Positions 11,851 through 23,737 of a stretch of DNA of 64,000 nt are shown here, one piece after another (the stretch's first letter is position 1; every line of letters starts with the position of its first letter). The position numbers were made by a program, and so were the translations under genes. The stretch is taken from contig NC_091134.1 in NCBI RefSeq assembly GCF_041381155.1, forward strand, positions 37,035,338 through 37,099,337, in the 5' to 3' direction. Origin of the DNA: Argopecten irradians (taxonomy: Eukaryota; Mollusca; Bivalvia; Pectinida; Pectinidae). The notes beneath the pieces are model-generated. The model ran no database searches. It saw nothing but the letters and a program-made list of their open reading frames with translations, and was not told the origin of the DNA.

Positions 11851-12185
11851 GTGTTATTTCTGTAAGTGTACAACCAAGGGAACTGCAAATTAGAGAGTGT
11901 GTGTAAAAAGATGTTTGTCGGTATCTGTATGTGAAAGTAGGATAGAATTTATCAATATTTAAGAACACAAGAGAGAACTGTTTTGTCTATTTTTGAGAAT
12001 ATAAGCTAGGAAGATATTTCTCGATATATGAGATTGCAGACAAAAATGTATCTGCACATATGTAGTGTATAGAAATATTTAACTGTATTGAGATGAAATA
12101 AAAAGACAAACAAAAGGTTAAATCTACCTACGTGTGATATTTCTTTCAAGGGTAATTTATTTCTTGTTATATGTATATATCAAAG

Positions 12186-13335
12186 CAAAAAATAAGAACT
12201 TTAAATGTCTATCTAGTCTATTGGCAAAACCTGTCTAATCTAACACGGTGGTCAAAGCATGTTTAAGATAGGACAAAACTTTTTTAATGTACATGTAACG
12301 TAACGCATGATTAATCAATCATTTCTCCCATGCTTGTCTGAGTCATCCTGCAGTAAGAAGGAGATAACTTTTTTATCAGGGTAGAGAAAAGAGAGCTGAC
12401 TGCTCACATGAGCTAGATAATGTTGTGATGTCATCAATACATGTAGTGTCCATTTTCTCCCATAGATCACTTTTTAGCTCGCCTATTCGAAGAATAGGGG
12501 GAGCTAATAATGTCACCCCGGCGTCGGCGTCCCATTTTACGTTAAAGTTTTTGAGCAAGTTTCTGTTTTGTCGATTGTTTAAGCTTAAGGATGTATTCTT
12601 CTGAGGTTTCAGTCCCGTTGAAGTCTCGTTTCGACAAAGATCAAAGAAGTTATGAGATTTTCAAATACACAATTTATCAATATCTGTAGCAAGTTTCCAG
12701 ATGCAAATTTTGTCAAAAAATTACATTTGTATTTTCAGTAGATTTTTTTTATACAGGGATTTTAAGAAATGGTCCATTTGGCGGCCATTTTGAAAATGTG
12801 CCTTTTTTCGCTTTGAGAAGAGTCAAAGTTTTACCATTTTTTGCTTAAATTGCTTTTACTTAAATCATCACTGCGCCAGTATTTTTAGCTGTATCGAGCT
12901 AATTTTTGCTGTAAATCTTTACTAGGTTCGTGGTAATGCAAAAAAATAAGAACTTTAAATGTCTATCTAGTCTATTGCAAAACCTGTCTAATAAACACGG
13001 TGGTCAAAGCATGTTTAAGATAGGACAAAACTTTTTTAATGTACATGTAACGTAACGCATGATTAATCAATCATTTCTTCCATGCTTGTCCGAGTCATCC
13101 TGCAGTAAGAAGGAGATAACTTTTTTATCAGGGTAGAGAAAAGAGAGCTGACTGCTCACATGAGCTAGATAATGTTGTGATGTCATCAATACATGTAGTG
13201 TCCATTTTCTCCCATAGATCACTTTTTAGCTCGCCTATTCGAAGAATAGGGGGAGCTAATAATGTCACCCCGGCGTCGGCGTCCCATTTTACGTTAAAGT
13301 TTTTGAGCAAGTTTCTGTTTTGTCAATTGTTTAAG
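12186..13335. repeat. Tandem duplication of a block of about 390 bp
   Basis: 12186-12588 and 12943-13335 are nearly identical, starting with AAAAAATAAGAACTTTAAAT. The left copy carries an inserted fragment at 12585-12937 (next entry) that stops at the duplication junction. A further direct repeat follows: 13342-13450 and 13480-13620 share the TGCTGAACGTGATAATACAA block. Confidence 0.8.
12585..12937 (+). mobile_element. Truncated copy of the TTAA element seen whole at 21491-22505
   Basis: It starts at TTAAGGATGTATTCTTCTGA and matches the first 350 bp of the inner element at 21491 almost base for base, including the TTTGGCGGCCATTTTGAAA block. It entered a TTAA that is intact in the neighbouring copy near 13333. 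The right end is missing at the duplication junction. Confidence 0.75.
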
Positions 13336-13677
13336 CTTAAGTCATCATAAATGTTTATGATTTTATTTTCCTAATGTGTATGGATGCTGAACGTGATAAT
13401 ACAACCAATTTGGGGCCCTTTAGGTTTTTTTTGAGTCTGTTAATTTGTCATATTTCCATGTTAAAGTTTTTGAGCAAGTTTCTATTTTGTCAATTGTTTA
13501 AGCATAAGTCATCATAAATGTTTATGATTTTATTTTCCTAATGTGTATGGATGCTGAACGTGATAATACAACCAATTTGGGGCCCTTTAGGGTTTTTTTT
13601 TTAGTCTGTTAATTTGTCATATTTCCATGTTTAAATAGTAAATACTTGAAAATCAACTTCTTCTAAATAGGCGAGCT
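13228..13677. mobile_element. Inverted-end element beginning AGCTCGCCTATT
   Basis: Left end AGCTCGCCTATT at 13228 and right end AATAGGCGAGCT ending at 13677 are reverse complements. A CGGCGTCGGCGTCC block lies just inside the left end. A second left end at 12476 belongs to the duplicated block. The interior is non-coding and internally duplicated. This kind of repeat is frequent in bivalve sequence (recalled, not searched). Confidence 0.6.
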
Positions 13678-13741
13678 TTGCTGTTCTCCAACAGCTCTTG
13701 TTCTTCCATACCTGACAGGGTTATCTAGCAGTTGCTAAGAA

Positions 13742-14075
13742 AAAGATTACTTTTACCAGGGTAGGAAAAAGATAGTTCACATGCACTGGACAATGGTGTG
13801 ATGTCATCAATACTTGCATTAAAGTATGTAAGAAAAAGAATCTGACACGAGTCTGTCTTTAGACAGGGATATCTCAACTCTCGTGAAAGATTTTGCCGTC
13901 AAACTGAGGTTTGTTAAGGGATGGCAAACCAAAAATTTTCACTTGGGTTGAGATGTTCCTATCTGCATGACAGACCCATGTAAGATTCTTTTAGTCTTTT
14001 ACCAGGGTAGGGAAAAGACCGCTCGCATGTGTTTGACAATGATGTGACGTCATTAAGACATGTGGTGACCATATA
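13742..14075. repeat. Diverged repeat units and a foldback element
   Basis: Segments near 13757 and 13998 repeat the motif of the upstream duplicated block (AGGGTAGGGAAAAGA, then a GTGATGTCATCAATAC block), so four related units exist between 12.3 and 14.1 kb. Between the last two lies a foldback: 13833-13880 pairs imperfectly with 13945-13993 (ends AAAAGAATCT and AGATTCTTTT). Confidence 0.5.
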
Positions 14076-14319
14076 TTATCAGTGACGTCGTTGATTTTAA
14101 TGCATTACGACGTCCGTGAGATGACGGCCTCGGAAAATGATTAACATCTGAATTTTGCCATCATTTCTTAAAATATGGATCTTTCAATGGAAATGCAAGA
14201 TATCTCCATCCTTGTGAAAGATTTTACCTGTCAACACTTAGTGAACCAAAATCTTCCATATCCATGTAATGTTATATATAATCTGTGACGTACATGTATG
14301 ATTGTAATAAAGGACAAAC

Positions 14320-16046
14320 CAGAAAATCAAATTCATATATTTATTAAGTTCATGATATTTCAAATATACTCATAATTTACTCTGTACTAACAAAAATGAA
14401 AGGAATCCAACCTTCAATTGATAGATCTCAAACATGTATGGTTTTGTGTGTAATAAATAATATCCATAACAGCTCAACAAATAGTGCGGAAATGTTTGAA
14501 AGTTTAAACATCAAACTGTTAAAATATTACCCGAAGTGTACATAAATTTAAATCCAAATGAAGGTGATTTTAAATTTAAATACCGTAGGTTAATTTTGCT
14601 GTTACATATAGTAGGACTATAAAAATGGTCTTATCAAATACATATCAATATATATATAATGTATAACATTGCTCCTTGTATAGACAAAGTTATCTTTTTT
14701 TTTTAAATGTATATCTTTATAAAATATATAAATAATTTTTTAAAGCATACCTAGGTATGAAAGTTTCCTGCATGCTTTCTTGTTATAAATATGGATACCA
14801 AATGTTTTTAAAACTCTTCACCATTTAAATTAAAAACAGTTAAGCTGAGTAGCTTGTAGTTAACTACATTTATAAATGTATTTTCATAGATATAGATGTA
14901 TTAAGTAAAACGGTTGAAAATAGAAAATATCATTAAATTATGCATAAAATTTATCACAGCTTATAACTTAACATAATTTTTAAATGTATCACAGATAATT
15001 ATATAATTACAGTCTGGGCTATTCCAGAAAAATGTACCAGGATATGTTTTTCATCTGTAAACATTAAATCTGGTAGTATATTGTCCATTATTTACAATGT
15101 TCTTGTCCTGACCTTGACCCCAATGACCTTATTGGCTGAAGTAGATCAATGAGGTCATTGGAGTTCTTTAAAAATGAAATTACCGGAAAGTCTGGTAAAT
15201 AAATGAATTTTGTTATCGTTGGTTGTCTTGCTCCCCAAATTTCTGTCATTTATTATAGTTCTTAATTTTAGAGGGGTATCAAGATTAAAAACAAGACACA
15301 AATCTCCCTTCATTGTCATTTCTGGGATAGCCCTATAAGCATAACTGAAAGCTCAAATCTATCACAGTAGCTAAATATAGAATTCAACAGATTTAAAGGC
15401 AACATAAAAACATCTTCACAGCTACATGATTTGAGAAAAGTTTAAAAAGATAAAAACCAATACAAATTTCTAAGGAACTAGTAATATAAACATTCATTAC
15501 AGATCATAAAGAAATGATTTTAAAATGTGTCTCGGATGATGACAATGATATTTATCACATGATTTTCAGCAAACTCCAACAGCTTTCTCATTGTAGTACG
15601 TAGAATGCTAAGAGTTAATTTTCATCACAGATTCCTTAGAGTATACTCTTGGAAAAGCTGAGTGATAGAATTAAAGATTACATAAGGTATATAGAAATCC
15701 AAAAAAAATATAAAAATGATGATTAAAATCCATCACAGATTTCTTGGAAAAGTTCAGTGATATAAAAAGAATTAATCACAGATTTCTTTAAATTTTTAAA
15801 ATTCGATTCAAAAACAGATTTCATAAAGAATGTTAAAATTTAAAGTCATCACAGATTTCTGAGGTAAATACAACTGGTAAAAGTTAAGATTTATCACGGA
15901 TTTTTCAATGTAAAACTAGCAGTTTAAACTAATCACAGAGATCTTTGGACAATGATAAACAATTTAAATCATCAAAAGCACTCTTAAGGCAACACAAAAA
16001 GTTAAAAAATGATCACAGATTTCTTTAGCACAAGTTGTCTTTCTCT
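14320..16046 (-). other. 3' flank of kinase paralogue 1 with a recurring motif
   Basis: No coding frame. It resembles 27765-29345, the flank of paralogue 2, so it was duplicated with the gene. From about 14950 to 16030 the motif ATCACAGATTTCTT (on the gene strand AAGAAATCTGTGAT) recurs about ten times with variation, at irregular spacing of 40-100 bp, for example near 15729, 15775, 15847 and 16012. It is probably 3' untranslated sequence, or an old decayed satellite. Confidence 0.5.
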
Positions 16047-19000
16047 TCAAGTGTTCTCCAAGATATCCTCCAGTTTTTCAAGGACAAACTGACAGCTTGG
16101 TCTAATGCGTGGATCATCCTCTGTGCACATTTGAGCAATCTCGTCCACCTCAATGATACCAAATGTTTCACAGATCTCATCGACCATGTATCCTACAGCG
16201 TAGACATCGGAAGCTGGGGTAGAATAGTGGCCTTCTCTGATTTCCGGGGCGTACTCCTCTCTGTATTGCATATGATAATTGGGATCTGCTGAGAACCGAT
16301 GTCCTCTCCTGAAGGAAGCAAGGCCCATGTCAATGTATCTGTCAAACAAAACAAAACCAGATCCATGAAAGAGAATCTATCAGAAACCCACAATGGACAC
16401 AAAAAAACAACAACAAATAAATAAATAAATTAAATATCAAAAAATATAGAAACTATTTTCAAAGATTCTTTATGCCTTCTATACATGTACAGTTATGCTT
16501 GTCTATTAAGATCGTGAACCCAAGTCAAAGGAAAAAGAAAATATATTTTAACAGCCAATCTTTATGCACAGGTCAAACTCAAATTCTATTGACACCAGAA
16601 ACTGTAATTAGTTTTGGTTGTTATACAGAGGTAATCACCATTTCATTACTTTCAGAGAAGCAATGTCACATACCTGACTATATTTGTCATGTCATCAGAC
16701 TGCCAATTGACCAAGACATTGTCTGATTTGATATCATTAATCAAGATTTGCTTCTCGTGGATCATCTTCAATCCCCAGAACAGTTGATAAACCACGGCAA
16801 TCCACTTCCTTTTGGCACGGAATGTGTGTGGACGGTCCTTTATCAGTTTCTTCAGAGTGTAGCCTTTGGCGAAACATTCCTGGATGAGGGAGACATCAGT
16901 AGATATGAATGGAGACACCATGAGTCCGAAGCATTGAGGCACAAAGTTGGTGGACTGTAGATATAACAATATCTGGGCCTCATGGTGGATATCGTACAGG
17001 GTAGTGCTCTCCTCTTCGTACTCTTTCACACACATATCTACTGTGAACTGGGAATGTTTGGCGAAGTAGACACATCCGAAGCTTCCTCGTCCCAGAACCA
17101 CAGTGTTGTTTTCTGTCTGTTGATAAGTGATGTCAGTATATTCTATCACAGGGATGTTGATGTCATCCAGGGAGGAGGGTATGTTCTTTAAATCAGTGTA
17201 TCCAAATTCTGGGAAAGGGGAAGTTGTAGTTAGATACTTCTCAAGATGGCCTTCATATGGAACTTTCTGGTGGAATCTACAAAGAGAACATACATGACAT
17301 TCACTGAAACTGTAAACTCTATCAATGATTTAAATGTGCAGGTATTTTTAATATTTAAGAAGATTTAGTTTCATATTTCGTTTATTAGCATGAAATCATC
17401 CAGACTTGATTGTTTTTATAATTTATTCAATTTAGGTTCATCTCTTATCCCACTTTATTTCATTTGGGTAGCAGGTGATTTAGGAGCAGTATACAGACCT
17501 TGGTTTGTCTTCTTGCATTTTCTTCATCTTCTTCGCTATGACATCACAACGGGTATTGAAAGCGACTGCTGCTGTTGCTCCCTGTGGGCTGTCTCCGTGA
17601 AATTGATGATGCATGTTGGGAATTCCTCTAGCTTCAGAATCACCACTGTAATGAAATTGATGCATAAAAAATTAAAATTTATTTCCAACAGGAAAAATAT
17701 CAACACTTACCAGTATTTTATAAAACGAAAAATCTTCAAATAATAAACTTCATTTTGAAAACCCTGCACCACTATTTTTTTCTCCCTTTCTTTTTCTGAA
17801 AAATGCTTCCTTGGTTACACTGAACACCAATTCTCAAACCAGTAATAAGCAGAACTTTGTTAAAATACCTCTTTGTTGTCACATGATTCTTCATCATCTT
17901 TAGTATTATGTTCGATTCCACTTCGCCCATGATAAACTGTTCACCATCAAGTTCTCCTTCAATACAACCCCTTTCATTGAAGTGAAACTGCAAAGAAATT
18001 GAATAAAAAGTATAGATTCTTTTCATATTCTAGCTTAAGCAATATGCATTTTAAAAAGTAAGGAATTTAGATAGCATTTTAAATACTTAAAATGATAATC
18101 TAGTAAAGAGTGTTAGCATGTTCGTTGGTGATGGGGCCCTTGGTTCAAATTGGTGAAAGGTGACCTTAGTTCAAATTTGAATATAGCTTCTGTTAAAGTC
18201 AATCTTATTATTACACAAGAAATTTGAAAATAACAATTGAATGTCAACTTGCAGTATGCCATTAAGTATCTTCTCACATACCATGCGCTTGTATTTGTCC
18301 AAAACTGCTTGAACACCTGTATTCATTGTATCCTGAACTGCTTGAACACCTGTGTTCATCGTGTCCTGAACTGCTTGAACACTTGTGCTCATAGTATCCT
18401 GAACTGCCTGAACACTTGTGCTCATCGTGTCCTGAAATGCCTGTGAGGCCATATCCTTTTGGTTCATTCCAGTGCTGTATGTTTGGGTTTCAAATTCTGT
18501 TGTGGACTGTTTAACTTGTGTTGCAGCAGAAGTGCTGTCTGGTCTTATCTGTAAGGCCAAATATATAATGGTATATTGTGAAATATTTGTACATATTCAT
18601 TAATTTCATAGTTACATAAAGATCTATTCATAAACTAACTTGGGTCATGGTTATCATTATTATCTTTCTTTTTTTATATAAAAAGATGTCTTATATGGAA
18701 CTATGTCGCAACAAAGAAATTTATCAAAACTGAGCTGCATTATTTTTTTCCCAAATATTTAGCTGAAATATTTATAGTGTATAACTGTATCAGAAAATTT
18801 AATTTTCAATTATAGTATGAAATTTAGAAATCCCTTGTGCTATACATACTTGTTTAATAAGATATTGGTTCAGGTTGTTAGGTAGAGACTTGTCCATTCC
18901 AATACCAAGATTTGAGAGAATCTCTTGTTGATCAGTCTCTCTTAAAATCTGTTCATATACACCATGATCTAGGTGTACAAGGGGCCTACATCGGAGCCCT

Positions 19001-19745
19001 TTCTTTCCTCGTCTGTAAATGTTATACAGACCATCGTCACAACCAATATACAGCTTCATCTCTTTCTGGACATAGCCGTTATAGGAACTGACCATTTCAT
19101 CCATGATTTTGGATCCGGTTGGCTATAATGGAGAATTAATCTATGTGAATCATGTAACGAACTTTTACTTTTGGTCACAGCAATAATAAAATAAAATAAA
19201 GTTGAAGAGTACAGTAGATTTTCAATTTTTGCATTAGTTTAGTGTATTCCAATGTGGCTAAGATCAAATTACTAAATTAGGAAAATCTGGGAACTTGAAT
19301 ATTCTAACGCACACTTTCAGCTCAGAAAATTAGGACACCATTTATCTGATTGTCCAAGTGAAAATGACCCAATTTTGGAACATCCATCGCAAATCTTGTG
19401 ATTTTCTATAAGTGTGTTAGGGGAAATTGGTTTATGGGAGAATTGTTCACCGAGGCACAGCCCCCCCCCCCCCCCTCCCCTCCTAAGCAGCAGCGATACA
19501 TAGCGATGTTCGGTGTTCGGAGAGAACCCCCCCTCCCCTCCTGAGCAGCGATATATAGCGATGTTCGGTGCTCAGAGAGAAACAGTCAACACCCCGACCC
19601 CAAATCCCCCCCCCCCCCAACTTATCTTTTCCTCTGCGTTTGGAATATAGCAACTCACCTTTCTAGCCTTATTCCCAGTCATTCTTGATGCATTGATACC
19701 ATATGGTGGGCATGCTAATTTCTGCTTCTTTGCTTTTAAATCCAT
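16047..19745 (-). CDS. Protein kinase of unfamiliar architecture, paralogue 1 (seven exons)
   Basis: Exons in transcript order: 19745-19659, 19122-18850, 18548-18282, 17987-17869, 17645-17499, 17276-16674 and 16338-16047. Splice phases agree throughout, giving 595 residues. Residues 1-209 match no family I know; they include KLYIGCDDGLYNIYR and, in exon 3, four tandem 11-residue repeats of the form QDTMSTSVQAV. The kinase domain is at about 355-590: glycine loop VLGRGSFGCVYF (about 358), lysine in CVKEY (about 382), helix-C glutamate in HHEAQ (about 397), catalytic loop INDIKSDN (HRD replaced by IND; Asp about 479, Lys, Asn kept), DMG in place of DFG (about 502), APE (about 529) and SDVYAVG. 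All key catalytic residues are present, so activity is plausible. No signal peptide or membrane segment was seen. Ser/Thr versus Tyr specificity and substrate are unknown. Exon 5 would stop at 17480 if its GTCTGT donor (17498) were not used. Confidence 0.85.
19450..19620. repeat. C-tract-rich duplicated stretch in kinase 1 intron 1
   Basis: Two direct units of about 60 bp, each with a CCCCCCTCCCCTCCT tract followed by GATGTTCGGTG, end in another C run near 19606-19618. The gene is on the minus strand, so its transcript is G-rich here and could form G-quadruplexes. Confidence 0.6.
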
Positions 19746-19871
19746 GATTTGCTTTTGGAAAAGCTGAACTGTCTGGCGGTACTTCGCGGCAGGCAGTCTG
19801 TCGTTGCTATGGAGTCATTCGTATCTTAGCGCCACCTAACTTTATTCGCAGCGCCATCTAGCAGCAAAAGA
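19746..19871 (-). promoter_or_regulatory. Conserved 5' block of the kinase family
   Basis: This block upstream of the kinase 1 ATG is repeated upstream of the other two copies (about 33695-33800 and 43740-43850), while much intron sequence has diverged. On the gene strand it contains TAGATGGCGC, GGTGGCGC and ACTCCATAGCAAC; the last resembles half of an RFX X-box. It is probably a promoter or 5' untranslated region; no TATA box was recognised. Confidence 0.5.
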
Positions 19872-21168
19872 TATTCTAATCACAAGGGAGATAATCGCGG
19901 ATAACTCGCGGTCAGAGACAGACAACAAGACTTTATTCAGATAACTACTATATACTAGGCATTCGACAAAATAATTAAAACGAAAACACTCCACATTTTC
20001 AGTATAGACTACATAAAATGTAATTTAGTTAATTACTTAAATACATGGCAGGTACGGATCCAAGGGGGGGGGGGCGTTTAAACGTCGGACAGACGTAGAA
20101 AAATGTGTATAACATTTAAACAGTATTCACTATGACAAAAAGAGCGAATGTGATAGACCATACCACTTTTAAAATTATTTGATATTTGATTGTCGTATTT
20201 TGCGCGAGTCCATTAAATTCAACATCGCTCTTGAAATTGGAGCCAAATGAAAGTTAAAGTGTCAAATATCTAGAGATCACTCAACTTATCGGCATGAGAG
20301 AAAACAATACTGTTCATAACTATTTTGTTTAAAAAGTCATGATTTTGTAGAGTTGCAAAAATGATTAGCTTACCGTTAAACGTATGTGTGCCGTAATTTT
20401 CATAGTCACATGCTATATCGTGATGAGCTTGTAACATGTTATTCGCAGCCAAAGGTTACCACCATTTTGAGTATTACAATGATTATAACGCACAAGTTTT
20501 AATTTTACAAATTAAAGCTCAAAACGAATTTCAGCAGTACTGCCACAAATCATTATATACTGCGATAAAATGAGTACATAGGCCAAACAATGATGCCGAA
20601 GCCAAGTTGTGGTCTATAGCAGTTTACGTACAGTACTTGTAAAGTGACGATACATAAAGCATGAAAACTTTTACAGTGCCTGAACTCTGTGTTAAAACAG
20701 CTTCATTCATCAAAATTCATTATTTTCTAGAGATTTCCAAAGAAAACTTTTTGCCCAGATACGGCACACATAACTTTAATACTACACTTATTATCACCTT
20801 CAGATACTGGTACACGTTACACTAGCGTGTCGTCGAACGACGCCAAATATGAACAAAACAAGTTCCATATAGAAACACAAAAGTTGCACAATATGTATCG
20901 ATTCCTTATAATATGACCTATAATATCATATGCATTAATACATTTGTATACGGTGTCCGTTTCTGGCAATTCTTCGATTCCGATTGAGTAATTGATTCGT
21001 ACGGCAATGGAGTTTCCGATATCAATGACGAGGACTAAAATCATATAACATATTTATTTTCCTTCCATAATATAACAGTATAAAATGCTAATCTAGTACA
21101 CAAAGCTGCATTTCTGCCGTTCTCGGTTTAGAGGTCAAAAACTGCGATGGTACTTTAATAAACAAAAG
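19872..21168. other. Intergenic stretch without a recognised gene
   Basis: No supported coding sequence. A G run lies at about 20068. A segment near 20320-20360 (TTTTGTAGAGTTGCAAAAAT) resembles the subterminal part of the element at 21169, which suggests a diverged copy of that family. Confidence 0.4.
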
Positions 21169-22587
21169 TTAAAGGGCCACTACCTTTCCGAAACGGCTTT
21201 TAATTTTTAAAATAGGAATGTAAAACGAGATCAATAATTTTGTAGAGTCGCAGAAGTTATTAACTATACGTTTACTAGCACACTTATCATCACCTTCAGA
21301 ACTGTTTAATTAGAATAAATAAAATGTTAATTTTCATAACGCGGGTCGTTTTATGTTTCCCGCCGTCGTCCTAAATGCCGCGCGGTAGTTGACTATCACT
21401 GCGCCAGACAGCAAAACAGCGAAATGAATCTCCACTGTTATCGTACATTAGACAGGAAATCTTGCATATGTTTGGTGTTGTAACCTCATCTTAAGGTTGT
21501 ATTCTTCTGAGGTTTCAGTCCCGTTGAAGTCTCGTTTCGACAAAGATCAAAGAAGTTATGAGATTTTCAAACACAATTTATCAATACCTGTAGCAAGTTG
21601 CCGGTTTCAAATTTTGTCAAAAAATTACATTTCTAACTTCAGCAGATTTTTTTATACGGGGATTTTAAGAAATGGCCCATTTGGCGGCCATTTTGAAATT
21701 GTGTCTTTTTTCGCTTTGAGTAGAGCCAAAGTTTTACCATTTTTTACTGAAATTGTTTTTACTTAAATCATCACTGCACCAGCATTTTTAGCTGTATCGA
21801 GCTAATTTTTGCTGTAAATCTTTACTTGGTTCGTGATAATTAAAATATTGAGCATTAATGTATGAAATGATTCACTTTTTTACTTTATTTTTACATTTAA
21901 TGGTAATTTGAGCACTTTTATTTTTTACTCTAAAATACTGAAAAATAACAAATATTCAAGTGGGGCAAAAAAGTAAGCACACGGACCCCCCATTTTTCTG
22001 CCTGATTCTGAAAGAACAACCCTTTCCCTATTGATATGCAAAATATTAACAAAAGTTTAATACCAGAACTTTTTCTATAAAGGGTTAGATTTGGCAAAAA
22101 TGGCTGAAAATGGTGCATTTTGTAGTTCAAAATTAAGGGGTAGGGGTAGCATATGTTGTTATTATGAGAAAAAAAATATTAGTCTTTTTGATCAAAACTG
22201 GTATATTTTAAAAGAAGACTACTGGATAATAAATTCTACAAACATAAATACATATCAATCACCTCATTAGGAAATTATAGCTTTAAAAATCTTGTGCATA
22301 TGGTCAAAACGGCAAAATTCCCATAAAATCCAATATTTTGTCAACTAGGTATCTTTGAGCGACAGTAGCTCAAAAACGAGCACACGGACATATGTTTTTT
22401 CTTTCATTTTCTTTCATGGTATGAACTCCTCTTTCCAATAATTTTTATGAGAAAAAAAGTTTAATACAAAGAAAATTTTGACTTCTCAGAGGAGTACATC
22501 CTTAAGCCATCGATATATATTTTCTTTTGTTATTAATGCTTTTAAGAAACCTTTAAATTTTGCTCCGGAAAGGTAGTGGGCCTTTAA
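21169..22587. mobile_element. TTAA-bounded inverted-repeat element, host of a nested element
   Basis: Terminal repeats TTAAAGGGCCACTACCTTTC at 21169 and its near-perfect reverse complement ending at 22587 (one mismatch). Comparison with the relative at 3050-3404 shows an originally continuous sequence interrupted at a CATCTTAA site by the element at 21491-22505. No transposase frame. Confidence 0.7.
21491..22505. mobile_element. Nested TTAA-bounded element of about 1 kb
   Basis: Ends TTAAGGTTGTATTCTTCTGAG and, at the right, the reverse complement of TTAAGGATGTACTCCTCTGA. It sits exactly inside a TTAA of the outer element, so it arrived later. Its interior carries no long frame. A truncated relative lies at 12585-12937. 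Confidence 0.7.
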
Positions 22588-23020
22588 CGTACGGTTTTAA
22601 TAAAAAGATAGCGTAACGTTTTGCATGTAATTTCTTTAAAATTCCATGGACTTCAACTTACACACAACATTATGTTTTCATGAAAACCAGCAATGTCATA
22701 AATTATTTAACTAATATAATGACCACAACACCAATATGGGAGGTGGGGATTTGGGTGGGGTTGTTTGTGTACGTCTTTTTTCGTGGACTAATTGAATATA
22801 GCACTCTAGCAGTCAAACTTCTGCAAATAAAAACTAAAGTTTTGTTTGTTATTGGTAACGGAGGTGGGTGGCGGTAGGTGCTGGTGATGCTACTAGTCCC
22901 ATTGTTTTAATTATTGTTCGGTTGGTCTTTAGGAGCTCCTTTTATTGTATTAGCTATGCTCTGATTTTCAACTGTTTTCATTGGCTTATACATGGTCATG
23001 TGACGTTCAATATATAGCAT

Positions 23021-23060
23021 ATTGGCTCGGTGTTTCCATTTTCAGAAACACCGAGTCAAT
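23021..23060. repeat. Short hairpin
   Basis: ATTGGCTCGGTGTTTC at 23021 pairs with GAAACACCGAGTCAAT at 23045-23060 with one mismatch around an 8-nt spacer. No T-run, coding or element context was identified. Confidence 0.5.
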
Positions 23061-23314
23061 ATTCCTTTGTGAACTTCATTGCACAAATGCTGCATTCTTC
23101 AGGGTGCCGTTCTTTGACCAAAGCTTTCTTATAATTAATATGAAACATTGAAGATTGTTTTTGACATTTTGTGAAGAAACAACAGATCTAATATAAAAAT
23201 TAAGGACCTTTGTTTCAGTCCATATGTTGTTTTATTACATAATTTGTTTACACCAATCTATATATGAAGAAATATAATATTTTCAACTATTACACCGACC
23301 GTTCAATAAAACCT

Positions 23315-23402
23315 TGTTATATTGCACGGTTCGAAGTTATATTGCACGCTTCCATGGAAACGTTATATTGCACGGTTCGAGATGTTATATTGCACGGCTT
23401 TA
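23315..23402 (+). repeat. Four irregular repeats of GTTATATTGCACGG
   Basis: The motif recurs at about 23316, 23334, 23365 and 23387, twice followed by TTCGA, with different spacers between copies. It is not a clean tandem array. Function unknown. Confidence 0.55.
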
Positions 23403-23737
23403 GGAACACCTCGCTGTTAATGTTTAGTTTTGTAGAAAACTTCCGAGGAATTGCGAGTAACAGTGAGCTACGTTATTATGACGTCACAAAGGTTCACGCT
23501 CAATTTCGCGCTGGATTTATAGATCTCGAATCAAGCACGTCATGTAGACGTTTATTGTACCGAGTAAAGGACGAACACGATGAATGTATTAGATCAAAAT
23601 GCTGCAAGCAGATCTAATAATGTGAAAACAGACAATAAGACATCCAAACCGGAGTTACAACGTGACGTACGTGGGCTATTTGTCAATCTTTAATAGGATA
23701 TGAGTTTTTTTTCACGGTACGGTGTTGATGGTTTTGT

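Noticed and set aside
12376-13310. Two identical 60-residue minus-strand frames as paralogous small genes
   Set aside because: Both lie in the tandemly duplicated inverted-end repeat; identity reflects the DNA duplication, and no coding signature is seen.
17480-17665. A separate small gene ending SVYCS
   Set aside because: The GTCTGT donor at 17498 joins this exon in phase to the kinase exon at 17276, and the same arrangement exists in paralogue 2. The stop lies in the intron.
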